A model generated the notes under the pieces. It saw only the letters and a list, made by a program, of their open reading frames with translations. It ran no database searches and was not told the DNA's origin. Below, in pieces: positions 43,166 through 52,036 of a stretch of DNA of 64,000 nt. Location of the stretch: the NCBI RefSeq assembly GCF_900105325.1, contig NZ_FNSU01000001.1, forward strand, positions 496,001 to 560,000, written 5' to 3'. The translations under genes were made by a program, and so were the position numbers. Every line of letters starts with the position of its first letter. Positions within the stretch are counted from its first letter, which is position 1. This DNA comes from Pseudomonas marginalis (lineage in GTDB: Bacteria > Pseudomonadota > Gammaproteobacteria > Pseudomonadales > Pseudomonadaceae).

Positions 43166-43822
43166 TTAGCCAAGTTGGCCCTCGTGTGCGCGGGTTGTCT
43201 GATGGAAAGCCGAGGCGGTGATGCCCCACTGTCCGAGCCAGTAGGTGACGATCAACAAATACGGCGCGGCGTCGAATGACAGCACAAACCGATTGATGCC
43301 GATCAGCGTGTCGGAAAACACAAACGACACCGCGCCCGCCGCCGCCAGCAGCGCCGAGCGTTTCGGTACATCGCTGCCCACACGTGCCAGCGCGCGCCAG
43401 AGCATGGCGCTGATCACCAGTGCGTAAATCACCACCGGTACCAGCAGTTCGCCAAGACCGTGGGAGATCAGGATGCCCAGCAGGATCGCGCCCACGCCCA
43501 GCGCCAACGCCAACGGCAGCAGCGCCAGACGGCGGCAGTCGCTGAAATAGGCTCTGAGATAGGCCAGGTGGGCACACAGGAAAGCGCCGAGGCCGAAGAT
43601 AAACAGGTCGCCCGGCCAGGCCAGCAATACATCGCCGACCAGGGAAAAAATCAGCCCGAGGCTGATCCAGCGTCGATAGTCGGTCGGCGGCGCATCATGC
43701 AGCCAACCCAGCAGCGCCAGCACCGGCAGCGGCTTGACCAGCAGGCACAGCAACGTGGCATGGGTGCTCAGGCCGTAGATAAAGGTGCCTGCGCCCATCA
43801 ACGCAAGAATCAGCCATGGCAT
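43166..43822 (-). CDS. YhhN-family membrane protein (lysoplasmalogenase-like)
   Basis: 218 residues with about seven to eight membrane helices. Family motifs: LLVKPLPVLALLG, LGLIFSLVGDVLLAWPGDLF, HLAYLRAYF and FVFSDTLIGINRF. Eukaryotic members hydrolyse lysoplasmalogen; bacterial function is not settled. It starts one base after the preceding icp gene stop. Confidence 0.88.
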   Translation of the reverse strand: MPWLILALMGAGTFIYGLSTHATLLCLLVKPLPVLALLGWLHDAPPTDYRRWISLGLIFSLVGDVLLAWPGDLFIFGLGAFLCAHLAYLRAYFSDCRRLALLPLALALGVGAILLGILISHGLGELLVPVVIYALVISAMLWRALARVGSDVPKRSALLAAAGAVSFVFSDTLIGINRFVLSFDAAPYLLIVTYWLGQWGITASAFHQTTRAHEGQLG

Positions 43823-43823
43823 A

Positions 43824-44213
43824 TCAGTTCACCGTAATGGCGCAATCGAAGGTCTCTGCGGGCTCGGCTTCCGGTTCCCAGGGTTGCTGGGAGGTCAGGC
43901 GCAAACGACCCTGGCCGGCCGTGAATGCCTGGAAGCGCCAGGTGGACTGGCCGCCGCCGCCGATTACACCGGATTCCGAGCTGCTGTAAACCTCGGGGCC
44001 CAGGGCCCGCAATACGCCGCCGGCGGAATCCTGGATGGCCCAGCGGTAGCCGGTGGTGGGGTTGCTCGGCAGGGTGAGGATCAGGTTTTGCCCGGTCTTG
44101 AGTTGCAGCGGGCAGGCGCTCTGGTTGTCCACGGTGACGTTTTGCTTCGGCGCACTGGCGCAGGCGGCGAGCAGGCAAAGGCTCAGGGGGAGAAGCAGGC
44201 GGGCGGCGATCAT
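43824..44213 (-). CDS. icp: Chagasin-type cysteine protease inhibitor (I42), lipoprotein
   Basis: 129 residues from ATG 44213. Lipoprotein signal LLLPLSLCLLAACAS with Cys18 as the acylated residue. The inhibitor loops are LPSNPTTGYRW (canonical NPTTGY loop), GVIGGGGQSTWRFQA and a C-terminal EPAETFDCAI. Members block papain-like peptidases. Location next to a Lon-type gene matches the icp-asrA pair of P. aeruginosa. Confidence 0.85.
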   Translation of the reverse strand: MIAARLLLPLSLCLLAACASAPKQNVTVDNQSACPLQLKTGQNLILTLPSNPTTGYRWAIQDSAGGVLRALGPEVYSSSESGVIGGGGQSTWRFQAFTAGQGRLRLTSQQPWEPEAEPAETFDCAITVN

Positions 44214-44295
44214 GGGGGCTCCGTTGTTTGGCGACGAAGACCGAGCATAACCGAAGATGAGACAAGGTGTGACAAGAGGGCTGCCGGGTGCCGTT

Positions 44296-44431
44296 TGTGG
44301 CGAGCAGGCTTGCCCTGCGTTGGGCTGCGAAGCAGCCCCTCTTAAAAAGCCCCCCATTCTTTCTGAAAGAACAGGGTCGTCAGTTTCGGGGCTGCTGCGC
44401 AGCCCAACGCAGGGCAAGCCTGCTCACCACA
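44296..44431. repeat. REPIN-like inverted pair
   Basis: Left arm TGTGGCGAGCAGGCTTGCCC... (44296-44329) and right arm (44398-44431) match as reverse complements with one mismatch over 34 bases. The spacer contains TTCTTTC/GAAAGAA. It lies between the icp and lon genes. Confidence 0.9.
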
Positions 44432-44456
44432 GGGGCCCACTCGGGCTAATGAGGTA

Positions 44457-46877
44457 TCAGAAGAGCACCTTCGCCACATCCGCAAAGCGCTTGGCAAAGT
44501 GCACGGTCATGCCTTCCTTCAGGTACTCCGGCAACTCTTCAAAACTGCCGCGATTGGGCTCCGGCAAAATCAGCTCGTGAATCTTCTGGCGGCGCGCCGC
44601 AATCACCTTCTCGCGTACCCCGCCAATCGGCAGCACATGCCCGGTCAACGTCAGTTCGCCGGTCATGGCCACGCCTTTTTTCGGCGCTTGATTGCGCGCC
44701 AGGGACAGCAGCGCGCTGGCCATGGTCACCCCGGCGCTCGGGCCGTCCTTCGGCGTGGCGCCTTCCGGTACGTGCAAGTGCACGAAGGCTTCGTCGAAGA
44801 ACTTCGGATCGCCGCCAAACGACTTCAGGTTGGAGCTGATGTAGCTGTAGGCGATTTCGGCGGACTCTTTCATCACCTCACCCAGCTGCCCGGTGAGCTT
44901 GAAGCCGCGATTGAGGGTGTGGATACGGGTCGCCTCGATCGGCAGGGTCGCGCCACCCATGCTGGTCCAGGCCAGGCCGGTGATCACGCCGGTACCCGAC
45001 AGCACCTGTTCGTTGCGGAACACCGGCATGCCGAGGGAGCTTTCCAGGTCCTTGTTGCCGATCTTGATCACCGAGTTCGGTTCGTCCAGCAGCTTGACCA
45101 CCGCCTTGCGCACCAGTTTGCCCAGTTGTTTCTCCAGCTGGCGCACCCCGGCTTCACGGGCGTACCCGTCGATCAGTGCGCGCAGGGCGCCGTCACTGAT
45201 GCTCAGGCTGTTTTTCGAAACGCCGGCTTTTTCCAGCTGTTTTGGCCACAGGTGGCGTTTGGCGATGGCGACTTTTTCTTCGGTGATATAGCCCGACAGG
45301 CGAATCACTTCCATACGGTCCAGCAGCGGGCCGGGAATCGAGTCCAGGGTGTTGGCGGTGCACACGAACAGCACCTTGGACAGGTCCAGGCGCAGGTCCA
45401 GGTAGTGGTCGAGGAATTCGACGTTCTGCTCCGGGTCGAGGGTTTCCAGGAGTGCCGAAGCCGGATCGCCCTGGAAGCTCTGGCCCATCTTGTCGATCTC
45501 GTCGAGCATGATCACCGGGTTCATCACTTCCACATCCTTGAGCGCCTGCACCAGCTTGCCCGGCAGGGCGCCGATGTAGGTGCGGCGATGGCCCTTGATC
45601 TCGGCCTCGTCGCGCATGCCGCCGACGCTGAAGCGATAGAACGGCCGCCCGAGGGACTCGGCGATGGACTTGCCCACGCTGGTCTTGCCCACGCCCGGCG
45701 GGCCCACCAGCAGCACGATGGAGCCAGCGACCTCGCCTTTATAGGCGCCCACCGCGAGGAACTCGAGGATGCGGCTCTTGATGTCATCCAGGCCGGCATG
45801 GTGCTTGTCCAGCACCTTGCGTGCGTGCTTGAGGTCGAGTTTGTCCTCGCCATACACGCCCCAGGGCACCGAGGTGGCCCAGTCCAGGTAATTGCGCGTG
45901 ACGGCGTATTCCGGCGAGCCGGTTTCGAGGATCGACAGTTTGTTCAGTTCTTCATCGATACGTTTTTTCGCCTGGGCCGGCAGCACCTTGCCTTCCAGGC
46001 GTTGCTCGAACTGTTCGACGTCGGCGCTGCGGTCGTCCTTGGTCAGGCCCAGTTCCTGCTGGATGACCTTGAGCTGTTCCTTGAGGAAGAACTCGCGCTG
46101 GTGTTCGCCGATCTTGCGGTTCACCTCGGCGGAGAGTTCTTTTTGCAGGCGCGCGACTTCCACCTCCTTGCGCAGCATCGGCAGGACTTTTTCCATGCGC
46201 TTGAGCATCGGCACGCAGTCCAGCACTTCCTGCAGCTCATTGCCTGTGGCCGAGGTCAGCGCGGCGGCGAAGTCGGTGAGGGGCGACGGGTCGTTGGGGC
46301 TGAAGCGGTTGAGGTAGTTCTTCAGCTCTTCGCTGTACAGCGGGTTGAGCGGCAGCAGTTCCTTGATCGCATTGATCAGCGCCATGCCGTAGGCCTTGAC
46401 CTCGTCGGTCGGCTCGCTCGGCTGGTGCGGGTATTCCACTTCCACCAGGTACGGTGGGCGGTGGTGCTTGAGCCAGGTCTTGATCCGCACGCGGGTCAGG
46501 CCCTGGGCGACGAATTGCAGCTTGCCGTTCTCGCGGCTGGCGTGGTGCACCTTCACCAGGGTGCCGTACAGCGGCAGGGCGGAGGTGTCGAAATGGCGTG
46601 GATCTTCCGGCGGCGTGTCCATGAAGAATAGGGCCAGGGAGTGATGGTCGGATTTGCTCACCAGCTCCAGGGTCTCGGCCCACGGCTCTTCGTTGACGAT
46701 CACCGGCAGCACTTGCGCCGGGAAGAACGGCCGATTGTGGATCGGGATGATGTAGACCTTGTCCGGCAGGTTTTGCCCAGGCAGGGCCAGGCCGGTATTG
46801 GACGAAGGGGTTTCAGCGTTTTCGGGGTCGGCGTAATCGTTGAGGTCGTAATCAGGGAATTCTTGCTGGTCGCTCAT
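44457..46877 (-). CDS. lon: ATP-dependent Lon-type protease (AsrA/LonB-like)
   Basis: 806 residues. N-terminal substrate domain (residues about 40-240), AAA+ module with Walker A LLVGPPGVGKTSVGKSIAES and Walker B MLDEIDKMG, then the Ser-Lys protease domain: nucleophile in PKDGPSAGVTMASAL and lysine in GGVREKVIAARR. The acidic N-terminus (FPDYDLNDYADPENAE) and the icp neighbour fit AsrA, the second Lon of Pseudomonas, rather than the clpX-linked Lon. Confidence 0.94.
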   Translation of the reverse strand: MSDQQEFPDYDLNDYADPENAETPSSNTGLALPGQNLPDKVYIIPIHNRPFFPAQVLPVIVNEEPWAETLELVSKSDHHSLALFFMDTPPEDPRHFDTSALPLYGTLVKVHHASRENGKLQFVAQGLTRVRIKTWLKHHRPPYLVEVEYPHQPSEPTDEVKAYGMALINAIKELLPLNPLYSEELKNYLNRFSPNDPSPLTDFAAALTSATGNELQEVLDCVPMLKRMEKVLPMLRKEVEVARLQKELSAEVNRKIGEHQREFFLKEQLKVIQQELGLTKDDRSADVEQFEQRLEGKVLPAQAKKRIDEELNKLSILETGSPEYAVTRNYLDWATSVPWGVYGEDKLDLKHARKVLDKHHAGLDDIKSRILEFLAVGAYKGEVAGSIVLLVGPPGVGKTSVGKSIAESLGRPFYRFSVGGMRDEAEIKGHRRTYIGALPGKLVQALKDVEVMNPVIMLDEIDKMGQSFQGDPASALLETLDPEQNVEFLDHYLDLRLDLSKVLFVCTANTLDSIPGPLLDRMEVIRLSGYITEEKVAIAKRHLWPKQLEKAGVSKNSLSISDGALRALIDGYAREAGVRQLEKQLGKLVRKAVVKLLDEPNSVIKIGNKDLESSLGMPVFRNEQVLSGTGVITGLAWTSMGGATLPIEATRIHTLNRGFKLTGQLGEVMKESAEIAYSYISSNLKSFGGDPKFFDEAFVHLHVPEGATPKDGPSAGVTMASALLSLARNQAPKKGVAMTGELTLTGHVLPIGGVREKVIAARRQKIHELILPEPNRGSFEELPEYLKEGMTVHFAKRFADVAKVLF

Positions 46878-46997
46878 GGGGCACCTGCATAAGGAAGTAT
46901 GCAGCTTAGATGGGGCGGGGCAGCAGTGGTTTCAATGGTGGGGGTGAGATAGCAACATATTGCAGGAAATTACTGCGGCGACATTGGTCAATCTGGG

Positions 46998-47987
46998 TCA
47001 GCTGATTTTGTGGAGGTAGGCGGGGAGTGGCTGTTCTGGCAGCACCGAGAGCACTTTCAGGCGCTGCAACATCCGCTGCCGCGCCCGCTGCAAATGCTCG
47101 CGCAGGTTCAACGCCGCCGCATCGAATGCGCCATGCAGCAGCAGCTCCAGAATCAATCGATGTTCGGCAAGCATCGCCGGATCAGCGCCGATCCCCAGCA
47201 ATCGGTAAAAAATCCGGCTGATGATCATCGGGCTCTGGCCCTGGCGAATCAGCGCGGCAATCTTGCGGTTTTGCAGGCCGGCCAGGCAGCGCTGGTGCAG
47301 GTCCTCTTCGATCTGCTCGATGGCTTCCAGGCTGCACTGGGGGCTGTCCTGGGCATCCAGCACGCGCTGCAGCATGGCTTCCAGCATGTCGCGGTCGAGG
47401 TTCGGGGCACTCTGGCGCAGGGCTTCGGGTTCCAGGCAGGCGCGCAGTTCGTAATCTTCGGTGACTTCCCGCGCGGTCAGGGGCCCCGCCAGCCATTGGG
47501 AATAGGGCTCTTTTTCCACCAGGCCGCGGTCGCGCAGGCGCATCAGCGCTTCACGCACCACCGCGCGGCTGACGCCGTAGTGGTCGGCGGCGGCTTGCTC
47601 ATCCAGGCGGTAATGGCCAAAGGCGATACAGGTGGACAGCGCCGCGCCGATTTCCTCGACGATGCGCTCGCCCAGCGGCCGGGTGTCCACCAGTTCGGCT
47701 TCGCCATTGAGGCCCAGGTGCCCATGGCTCAAGGGCAGGCGCAACGGCTCCATGGCCAGGCCGTCGGGGTTGATCAGGTAGCCCCGGCCGTTGAAACGGC
47801 AGATCAAGCCCTCAGCGTGCAGCAGGTCCAGCGCCTTGCGCACCGGCACGCGGCTGGTGCCGAACAGCTCGGCCAGGGGCGCTTCCAGCAATACCAGGCC
47901 ATGGCGGGCGGTGCCATTGACGATCGCGTCGCGCAACACCTGGTGAATCATCGCGTAACGGGAGGCCGAGGCGGACACTGCTTTCAT
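46998..47987 (-). CDS. GntR-family regulator with two winged-HTH domains and an FCD domain
   Basis: 329 residues from ATG 47987 (MKAVSASASRYAMIHQVLRD). First wHTH about residues 10-74 (LLEAPLAELFGTSRVPVRKA, LDLLHAEGLICRFNGRGYLI). Second wHTH about 105-166 (LDEQAAADHYGVSRAVVREA, LMRLRDRGLVEKEPYS). The FCD effector domain runs from about residue 170 (EDYELRACLEPEAL). Typical FadR/VanR-type members have only one HTH and about 230 residues. Divergent from the amidase operon, whose intergenic region carries repeated TGTAC-type motifs; likely its local repressor or activator. Confidence 0.9.
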   Translation of the reverse strand: MKAVSASASRYAMIHQVLRDAIVNGTARHGLVLLEAPLAELFGTSRVPVRKALDLLHAEGLICRFNGRGYLINPDGLAMEPLRLPLSHGHLGLNGEAELVDTRPLGERIVEEIGAALSTCIAFGHYRLDEQAAADHYGVSRAVVREALMRLRDRGLVEKEPYSQWLAGPLTAREVTEDYELRACLEPEALRQSAPNLDRDMLEAMLQRVLDAQDSPQCSLEAIEQIEEDLHQRCLAGLQNRKIAALIRQGQSPMIISRIFYRLLGIGADPAMLAEHRLILELLLHGAFDAAALNLREHLQRARQRMLQRLKVLSVLPEQPLPAYLHKIS

Positions 47988-48113
47988 CGATTTCTCAAAG
48001 GCATGTAGGACGATGGCCGGGGATTCTCTCATAAGTTGCGCCTGTCACTCTGCGCCACGTCGGTGGCACTTTTTTGGGGCCTTGAATGTAGGAATGTTAC
48101 TTTTCTGCACCAA

Positions 48114-48140
48114 AATGTACTTATTAATAAAAGATACATT
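48114..48140. promoter_or_regulatory. Candidate operator 1 for the tandem-HTH regulator
   Basis: AATGTAC (48114-48120), the perfect palindrome TTATTAATAA (48121-48130), then TACATT (48135-48140), giving outer arms AATGTA/TACATT. It lies about 127 bases upstream of the regulator start in a very AT-rich stretch and shares AATGTAC and TTATTAATA with the second site. Confidence 0.5.
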
Positions 48141-48278
48141 ATTTCATTGAGGACGCTTCGTAACCGTGGCGCAAGATTTTTTTCCATCGATCAACACCAT
48201 CTATCCTGTAGCTCTGGGTAAGAATGCGTAATCGCGCCAAGAGCGCTACGCAGAGACTGGCACGAAAGCTGCCTTTGT

Positions 48279-48311
48279 AAAATGTACATTTTATTAATAT
48301 GTACGTTTTAT
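48279..48311. promoter_or_regulatory. Candidate operator 2 in front of the amidase gene
   Basis: A perfect 14-base palindrome AAAATGTACATTTT (48279-48292), then TTAAT and a repeat of the half-site: ATGTAC-A-TTTTAT at 48282-48294 and ATGTAC-G-TTTTAT at 48299-48311, 17 bases apart. It ends 12 bases before the amidase ATG, so binding would block the promoter or ribosome access. Confidence 0.5.
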
Positions 48312-48323
48312 GAGGTTTCCCTG

Positions 48324-49655
48324 ATGTCAGACGCCACTTCACTGGCCGAGGATTTCGCCAGCGGTCGCAGCGACCCGGTGCAAGTCCTTGAGCAGGCACT
48401 CGATCAAGCGAGCCGCTCGACCAGCGTATTTATTGCCCTGACCGCCGAGCGCGCCCGCCGTGAAGCCGAAGCGTCCGCCGCCCGGTGGCGTGCCGGCCAG
48501 CCCTTGAGCGTGTTCGATGGCGTGCCCCTGGCCTGGAAAGACCTGTTCGACGTAGCCGGCAGCATCACCACCGCCGGCGCCGCTTACCGCCGTACTGCGC
48601 CCGCCGCGTTGCTCGACGCCCCCAGCGTGGGCCTGTTGTGCCGTGCCGGGATGGTCAGCGTCGGCAAGACCAACCTCAGCGAACTCGCCTATTCCGGTTT
48701 GGGTCTGAACCCGCATTTCGGCACGCCGCACAATCCCCATGACACGGACCAGGCGCGCATTCCCGGCGGCTCGTCGTCCGGGTCGGCGGTGGCGGTTGCG
48801 GCCGGTATCGTGCCGATCGCCATGGGCACCGACACCGCAGGCTCCATCCGCATTCCGGCAGCGCTCAACGGCCTGGTGGGGTACCGCAGCAGCAGCCGAC
48901 GCTACAGCCGCGACGGTGTGTTTCCCCTGGCCCGTTCCCTCGACAGCCTTGGCCCGTTGACCCGCAGCGTGCGCGATGCCTTGGCCATCGACGACCTGCT
49001 CCATGGCCGTGCCCGGCAGCACAGTGCCCGTCGCCTGAAAGGGCAGCGTTTTGTGTTGGAACAGGGTGTGCTGGCTGACGTGGAGCCTGCCGTGCGCAAC
49101 AACCTGCTGCGCGCCGTTGAGCGACTGAAGGCGGACGGTGCGCTGATTGAAGAGCGTGAAAGCACCCCGTTCCAGGCCACCCTGGACCTGATCAAGCACC
49201 AAGGCTGGCTCGGCGCGTTCGAAGCCTTCGCCCTGCACCAGGACCTGCTCGACAGTGTTGACGCCGAACACCTCGACCCCCGTGTGCGCCGCCGCCTTGA
49301 AGCCGCGCGCGCATTGCCGGCCAGCCAGTTGATCCACCTGACCGACGCACGCCGTCGCCTGCAACAGCAACTGCTCGACGCGCTTGACGGCGCGATCCTG
49401 ATCACCCCCACCGTCGCCCATGTCGCCCCGGCGTTGGCACCGCTTGAGGCCGACGACGAACTGTTCGTCAAAACCAACCTCGCCACCCTGCGCCTGACCA
49501 TGCCCGGCAGCTTTCTCGACATGCCAGGCGTCAGCTTACCCAGTGGCCGCGATGCCCAGGGCCTGCCCACCGGGCTGCTGCTGAGCGCCCCGAGCGGAGA
49601 AGACGCGCGGCTGTTGCGTGCGGCCTTGTCCGTCGAGTCCGTACTTAACTTTTAA
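48324..49655 (+). CDS. Amidase, amidase-signature family
   Basis: 443 residues from ATG 48324 (MSDATSLAEDFASGRSD) with a GAGG site 8 bases upstream. The Ser-cisSer-Lys triad is visible: Lys72 in LAWKDLFDVAG, Ser151 in PGGSSSGSAVAV and nucleophile Ser174 in MGTDTAGSIRIPAALN. Hydrolyses a linear amide to acid and ammonia. First gene of the cluster and 11 bases before the imidase-like gene, which suggests it hydrolyses the half-amide made by that enzyme. The substrate is inferred. Confidence 0.88.
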   Translation: MSDATSLAEDFASGRSDPVQVLEQALDQASRSTSVFIALTAERARREAEASAARWRAGQPLSVFDGVPLAWKDLFDVAGSITTAGAAYRRTAPAALLDAPSVGLLCRAGMVSVGKTNLSELAYSGLGLNPHFGTPHNPHDTDQARIPGGSSSGSAVAVAAGIVPIAMGTDTAGSIRIPAALNGLVGYRSSSRRYSRDGVFPLARSLDSLGPLTRSVRDALAIDDLLHGRARQHSARRLKGQRFVLEQGVLADVEPAVRNNLLRAVERLKADGALIEERESTPFQATLDLIKHQGWLGAFEAFALHQDLLDSVDAEHLDPRVRRRLEAARALPASQLIHLTDARRRLQQQLLDALDGAILITPTVAHVAPALAPLEADDELFVKTNLATLRLTMPGSFLDMPGVSLPSGRDAQGLPTGLLLSAPSGEDARLLRAALSVESVLNF

Positions 49656-49666
49656 GGAGACACACC

Positions 49667-50545
49667 ATGGCTAAAGACATCCTCTGTGCATTTGGCGTCG
49701 ACGTCGACGCCGTCGCCGGCTGGCTCGGTTCCTATGGCGGCGAAGACTCGCCCGACGACATCTCCCGCGGCCTGTTCGCCGGTGAAATCGGTGCGCCGCG
49801 CCTGCTCAAACTGTTCGAGCGCTACGGCCTGCGCACCACCTGGTTTATCCCCGGCCACTCGATGGAAACCTTCCCCGAGCAGATGAAGGCCGTGGCCGAC
49901 GCCGGCCACGAAATCGGCGTGCATGGCTACAGCCACGAAAACCCGATTGCGATGACCGCCGAGCAGGAAGAAATCGTCCTCGATAAATCCATCGAGTTGA
50001 TCACCCAAGTCACCGGCAAACGCCCCACCGGCTACGTCGCGCCGTGGTGGGAATTCAGCAAGGTCACCAACGAGCTGTTGCTGAAAAAAGGCATCAAGTA
50101 CGACCACAGCCTGATGCACAACGACTTCCACCCCTACTACGTGCGCAAGGGCGACAGCTGGACCAAGATCGACTACAGCCAGCACCCCGACACCTGGATG
50201 AAACCCCTGGTGCGCGGCGAAGAAACCGATCTGGTGGAGATCCCGGCCAACTGGTACCTCGACGACCTGCCGCCGATGATGTTCATCAAGAAAGCCCCCA
50301 ACAGCCACGGCTTCGTCAACCCGCGCCACCTCGAAGAAATGTGGCGCGACCAGTTCGACTGGGTCTACCGCGAGCACGAACACGCGGTATTCACCATGAC
50401 CATCCATCCCGACGTGTCCGGCCGCCCGCAAGTGCTGCTGATGCTTGAACGCTTGATCGAACACATCCAGAGCCATGCCGGCGTGCGCTTCGTCACCTTC
50501 GACGAAATCGCCGACGACTTTATCCGCCGCCAACCGCGTACCTGA
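49667..50545 (+). CDS. Polysaccharide-deacetylase-fold hydrolase, cyclic-imidase/PuuE-like
   Basis: 292 residues with an AAGGAG ribosome site. NodB-type fold without signal peptide: acidic metal motif ILCAFGVDVDAVAGWLG, His motif GHEIGVHGYSHENP, APWWEFS and TIHPDVSGRP. Cytosolic members of this branch include PuuE allantoinase and, as I recall, the cyclic imidase of P. putida, of very similar length. Such enzymes open cyclic imides or ureides rather than deacetylate sugar. The downstream CobW GTPase fits a metal-dependent enzyme. Exact substrate unproven. Confidence 0.8.
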   Translation: MAKDILCAFGVDVDAVAGWLGSYGGEDSPDDISRGLFAGEIGAPRLLKLFERYGLRTTWFIPGHSMETFPEQMKAVADAGHEIGVHGYSHENPIAMTAEQEEIVLDKSIELITQVTGKRPTGYVAPWWEFSKVTNELLLKKGIKYDHSLMHNDFHPYYVRKGDSWTKIDYSQHPDTWMKPLVRGEETDLVEIPANWYLDDLPPMMFIKKAPNSHGFVNPRHLEEMWRDQFDWVYREHEHAVFTMTIHPDVSGRPQVLLMLERLIEHIQSHAGVRFVTFDEIADDFIRRQPRT

Positions 50546-50554
50546 TCCCAACCC

Positions 50555-50654
50555 TGTAGGAGCGAGCTTGCTCGCGAAAAGCCTGAGAGCACCGCGTGCA
50601 TTCAGGATGCCCGCGTCATCGTTGACGATTTTCGCGAGCAAGCACGCTCCTACA
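50555..50654. repeat. REPIN of the TGTAGGAGCGAGCTTGCTCG type inside the operon
   Basis: Left arm from 50555 and right arm ending 50654 are reverse complements with one mismatch (CAAGCACGCTCC in the right arm). It lies between the imidase-like and MFS genes. Confidence 0.9.
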
Positions 50655-50685
50655 GAAAGCCCACTCCACCTCCCGAGGCGCGATT

Positions 50686-52026
50686 ATGTCCATCTACAAC
50701 AAGCTTGACCTGACTGGCTGGAAACCCCGGCAACTGACGTCCCAGGAAGTGCGCTTCGCCACCTGGATCGCGTTTTTCGCCTGGGTGTTTGCGGTGTACG
50801 ACTTCATCCTGTTCGGCACCTTGCTGCCGGAGATCGGCCGACACTTCGGCTGGGGTGAAGTGGAGCAGGCTGAAATCGCGACCTGGGTGGCGGTGGGTAC
50901 CGCCGTGGTTGCCTTGGCCATCGGGCCGATCGTCGACAAGCTGGGGCGGCGCAAAGGGATTATTTTCACCGTGGCCGGTTCCGCACTGTGCTCGGCGCTG
51001 ACCGCCATTGGCGGGGCGTGGGGCAAGTCGCCGCTGATTCTGATTCGTTCGCTGGGCGGCCTGGGGTATGCCGAAGAAACCGTCAACGCCACCTATTTGA
51101 CCGAGCTGTATGGCGCCTCGGAAGACCCGCGACTGACCAAGCGCCGCGGCTTCATCTACAGCCTCGTGCAGGGCGGCTGGCCGGTCGGTGCGTTGATCGC
51201 CGCCGGCTTGACCGCGCTGTTGCTGCCGATCATCGGCTGGCAGGGTTGCTTCATCTTCGCCGCGATCCCGGCGGTGGTGATCGCGATCATGGCGCGCAAG
51301 CTCAAGGAGAGCCCGCAATTCCAGATCCACCAGCGCATCAGTCAGTTGCGTAAAAGCGGCGCGGTGAAAGAAGCACAAAACGTTGCCGTGACCTACGGTG
51401 TGGACTACGACGAACACAGCAAGGCCGGCCTCAAGGCGGCCTTCCGTGGCCCGGCCCGTCGCGCCACCCTGGTGATCGGCGCTGCGCTGCTGCTCAACTG
51501 GGCAGCGATCCAGGTGTTCAGCGTGCTCGGCACCTCGGTGATCGTCAGCGTGCACCACATCTCGTTCGAGAACTCGCTGATCATCCTCGTGCTGTCCAAC
51601 CTGGTGGGTTACTGCGGCTACCTCAGCCACGGCTGGATGGGCGACAAGATCGGCCGTCGCAATGTGATCGGCCTGGGTTGGATGCTCGGCGGCCTGGCGT
51701 TTGCCGGCATGCTGTTTGGCCCAAGCAATATGCCGATGGTGGTCGGGTTGTACAGCCTGGGCCTGTTCTTCCTGATCGGGCCGTACTCGGCGGCGCTGTT
51801 CTTTATCAGTGAAAGTTTCCCCACCAGCATCCGCGCCACCGGCGGCGCGATCATCCATGCCATGGGCCCGATTGGTGCCGTAGTCGCGGGCTTTGGTGCG
51901 ACCCAGGTGTTGTCCGCCGGCAGTGACTGGCAGACCGCCGCGCTGTGGTTCGGCGCGCTGCCGTGCTTCTTGTCCGGCGCCCTGATGTTTGCCGCCCGCC
52001 ATGTGCGTCCGGAAACCGTTCAGTAA
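50686..52026 (+). CDS. MFS transporter, acid/metabolite uptake type
   Basis: 446 residues, about 12 membrane helices. TM1 carries WVFAVYDFILFGTLLPEIG with a conserved Asp, motif A is GPIVDKLGRRKGIIFTVAG, a second copy is GWMGDKIGRRNVIGLGW, and ISESFPTSIRATGGAIIHAM is typical of sugar-acid/aromatic-acid proton symporters. An amphipathic loop (about residues 206-250) links the halves. It probably imports the compound degraded by the neighbouring enzymes. Confidence 0.85.
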   Translation: MSIYNKLDLTGWKPRQLTSQEVRFATWIAFFAWVFAVYDFILFGTLLPEIGRHFGWGEVEQAEIATWVAVGTAVVALAIGPIVDKLGRRKGIIFTVAGSALCSALTAIGGAWGKSPLILIRSLGGLGYAEETVNATYLTELYGASEDPRLTKRRGFIYSLVQGGWPVGALIAAGLTALLLPIIGWQGCFIFAAIPAVVIAIMARKLKESPQFQIHQRISQLRKSGAVKEAQNVAVTYGVDYDEHSKAGLKAAFRGPARRATLVIGAALLLNWAAIQVFSVLGTSVIVSVHHISFENSLIILVLSNLVGYCGYLSHGWMGDKIGRRNVIGLGWMLGGLAFAGMLFGPSNMPMVVGLYSLGLFFLIGPYSAALFFISESFPTSIRATGGAIIHAMGPIGAVVAGFGATQVLSAGSDWQTAALWFGALPCFLSGALMFAARHVRPETVQ

Positions 52027-52036
52027 GGAGAGTTCG

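Noticed and set aside
49667..50545. Peptidoglycan or chitin deacetylase
   Set aside because: No signal peptide, a cytosolic N-terminus and PuuE/imidase-type motifs, in an operon with an amidase and transporters rather than cell-wall genes.
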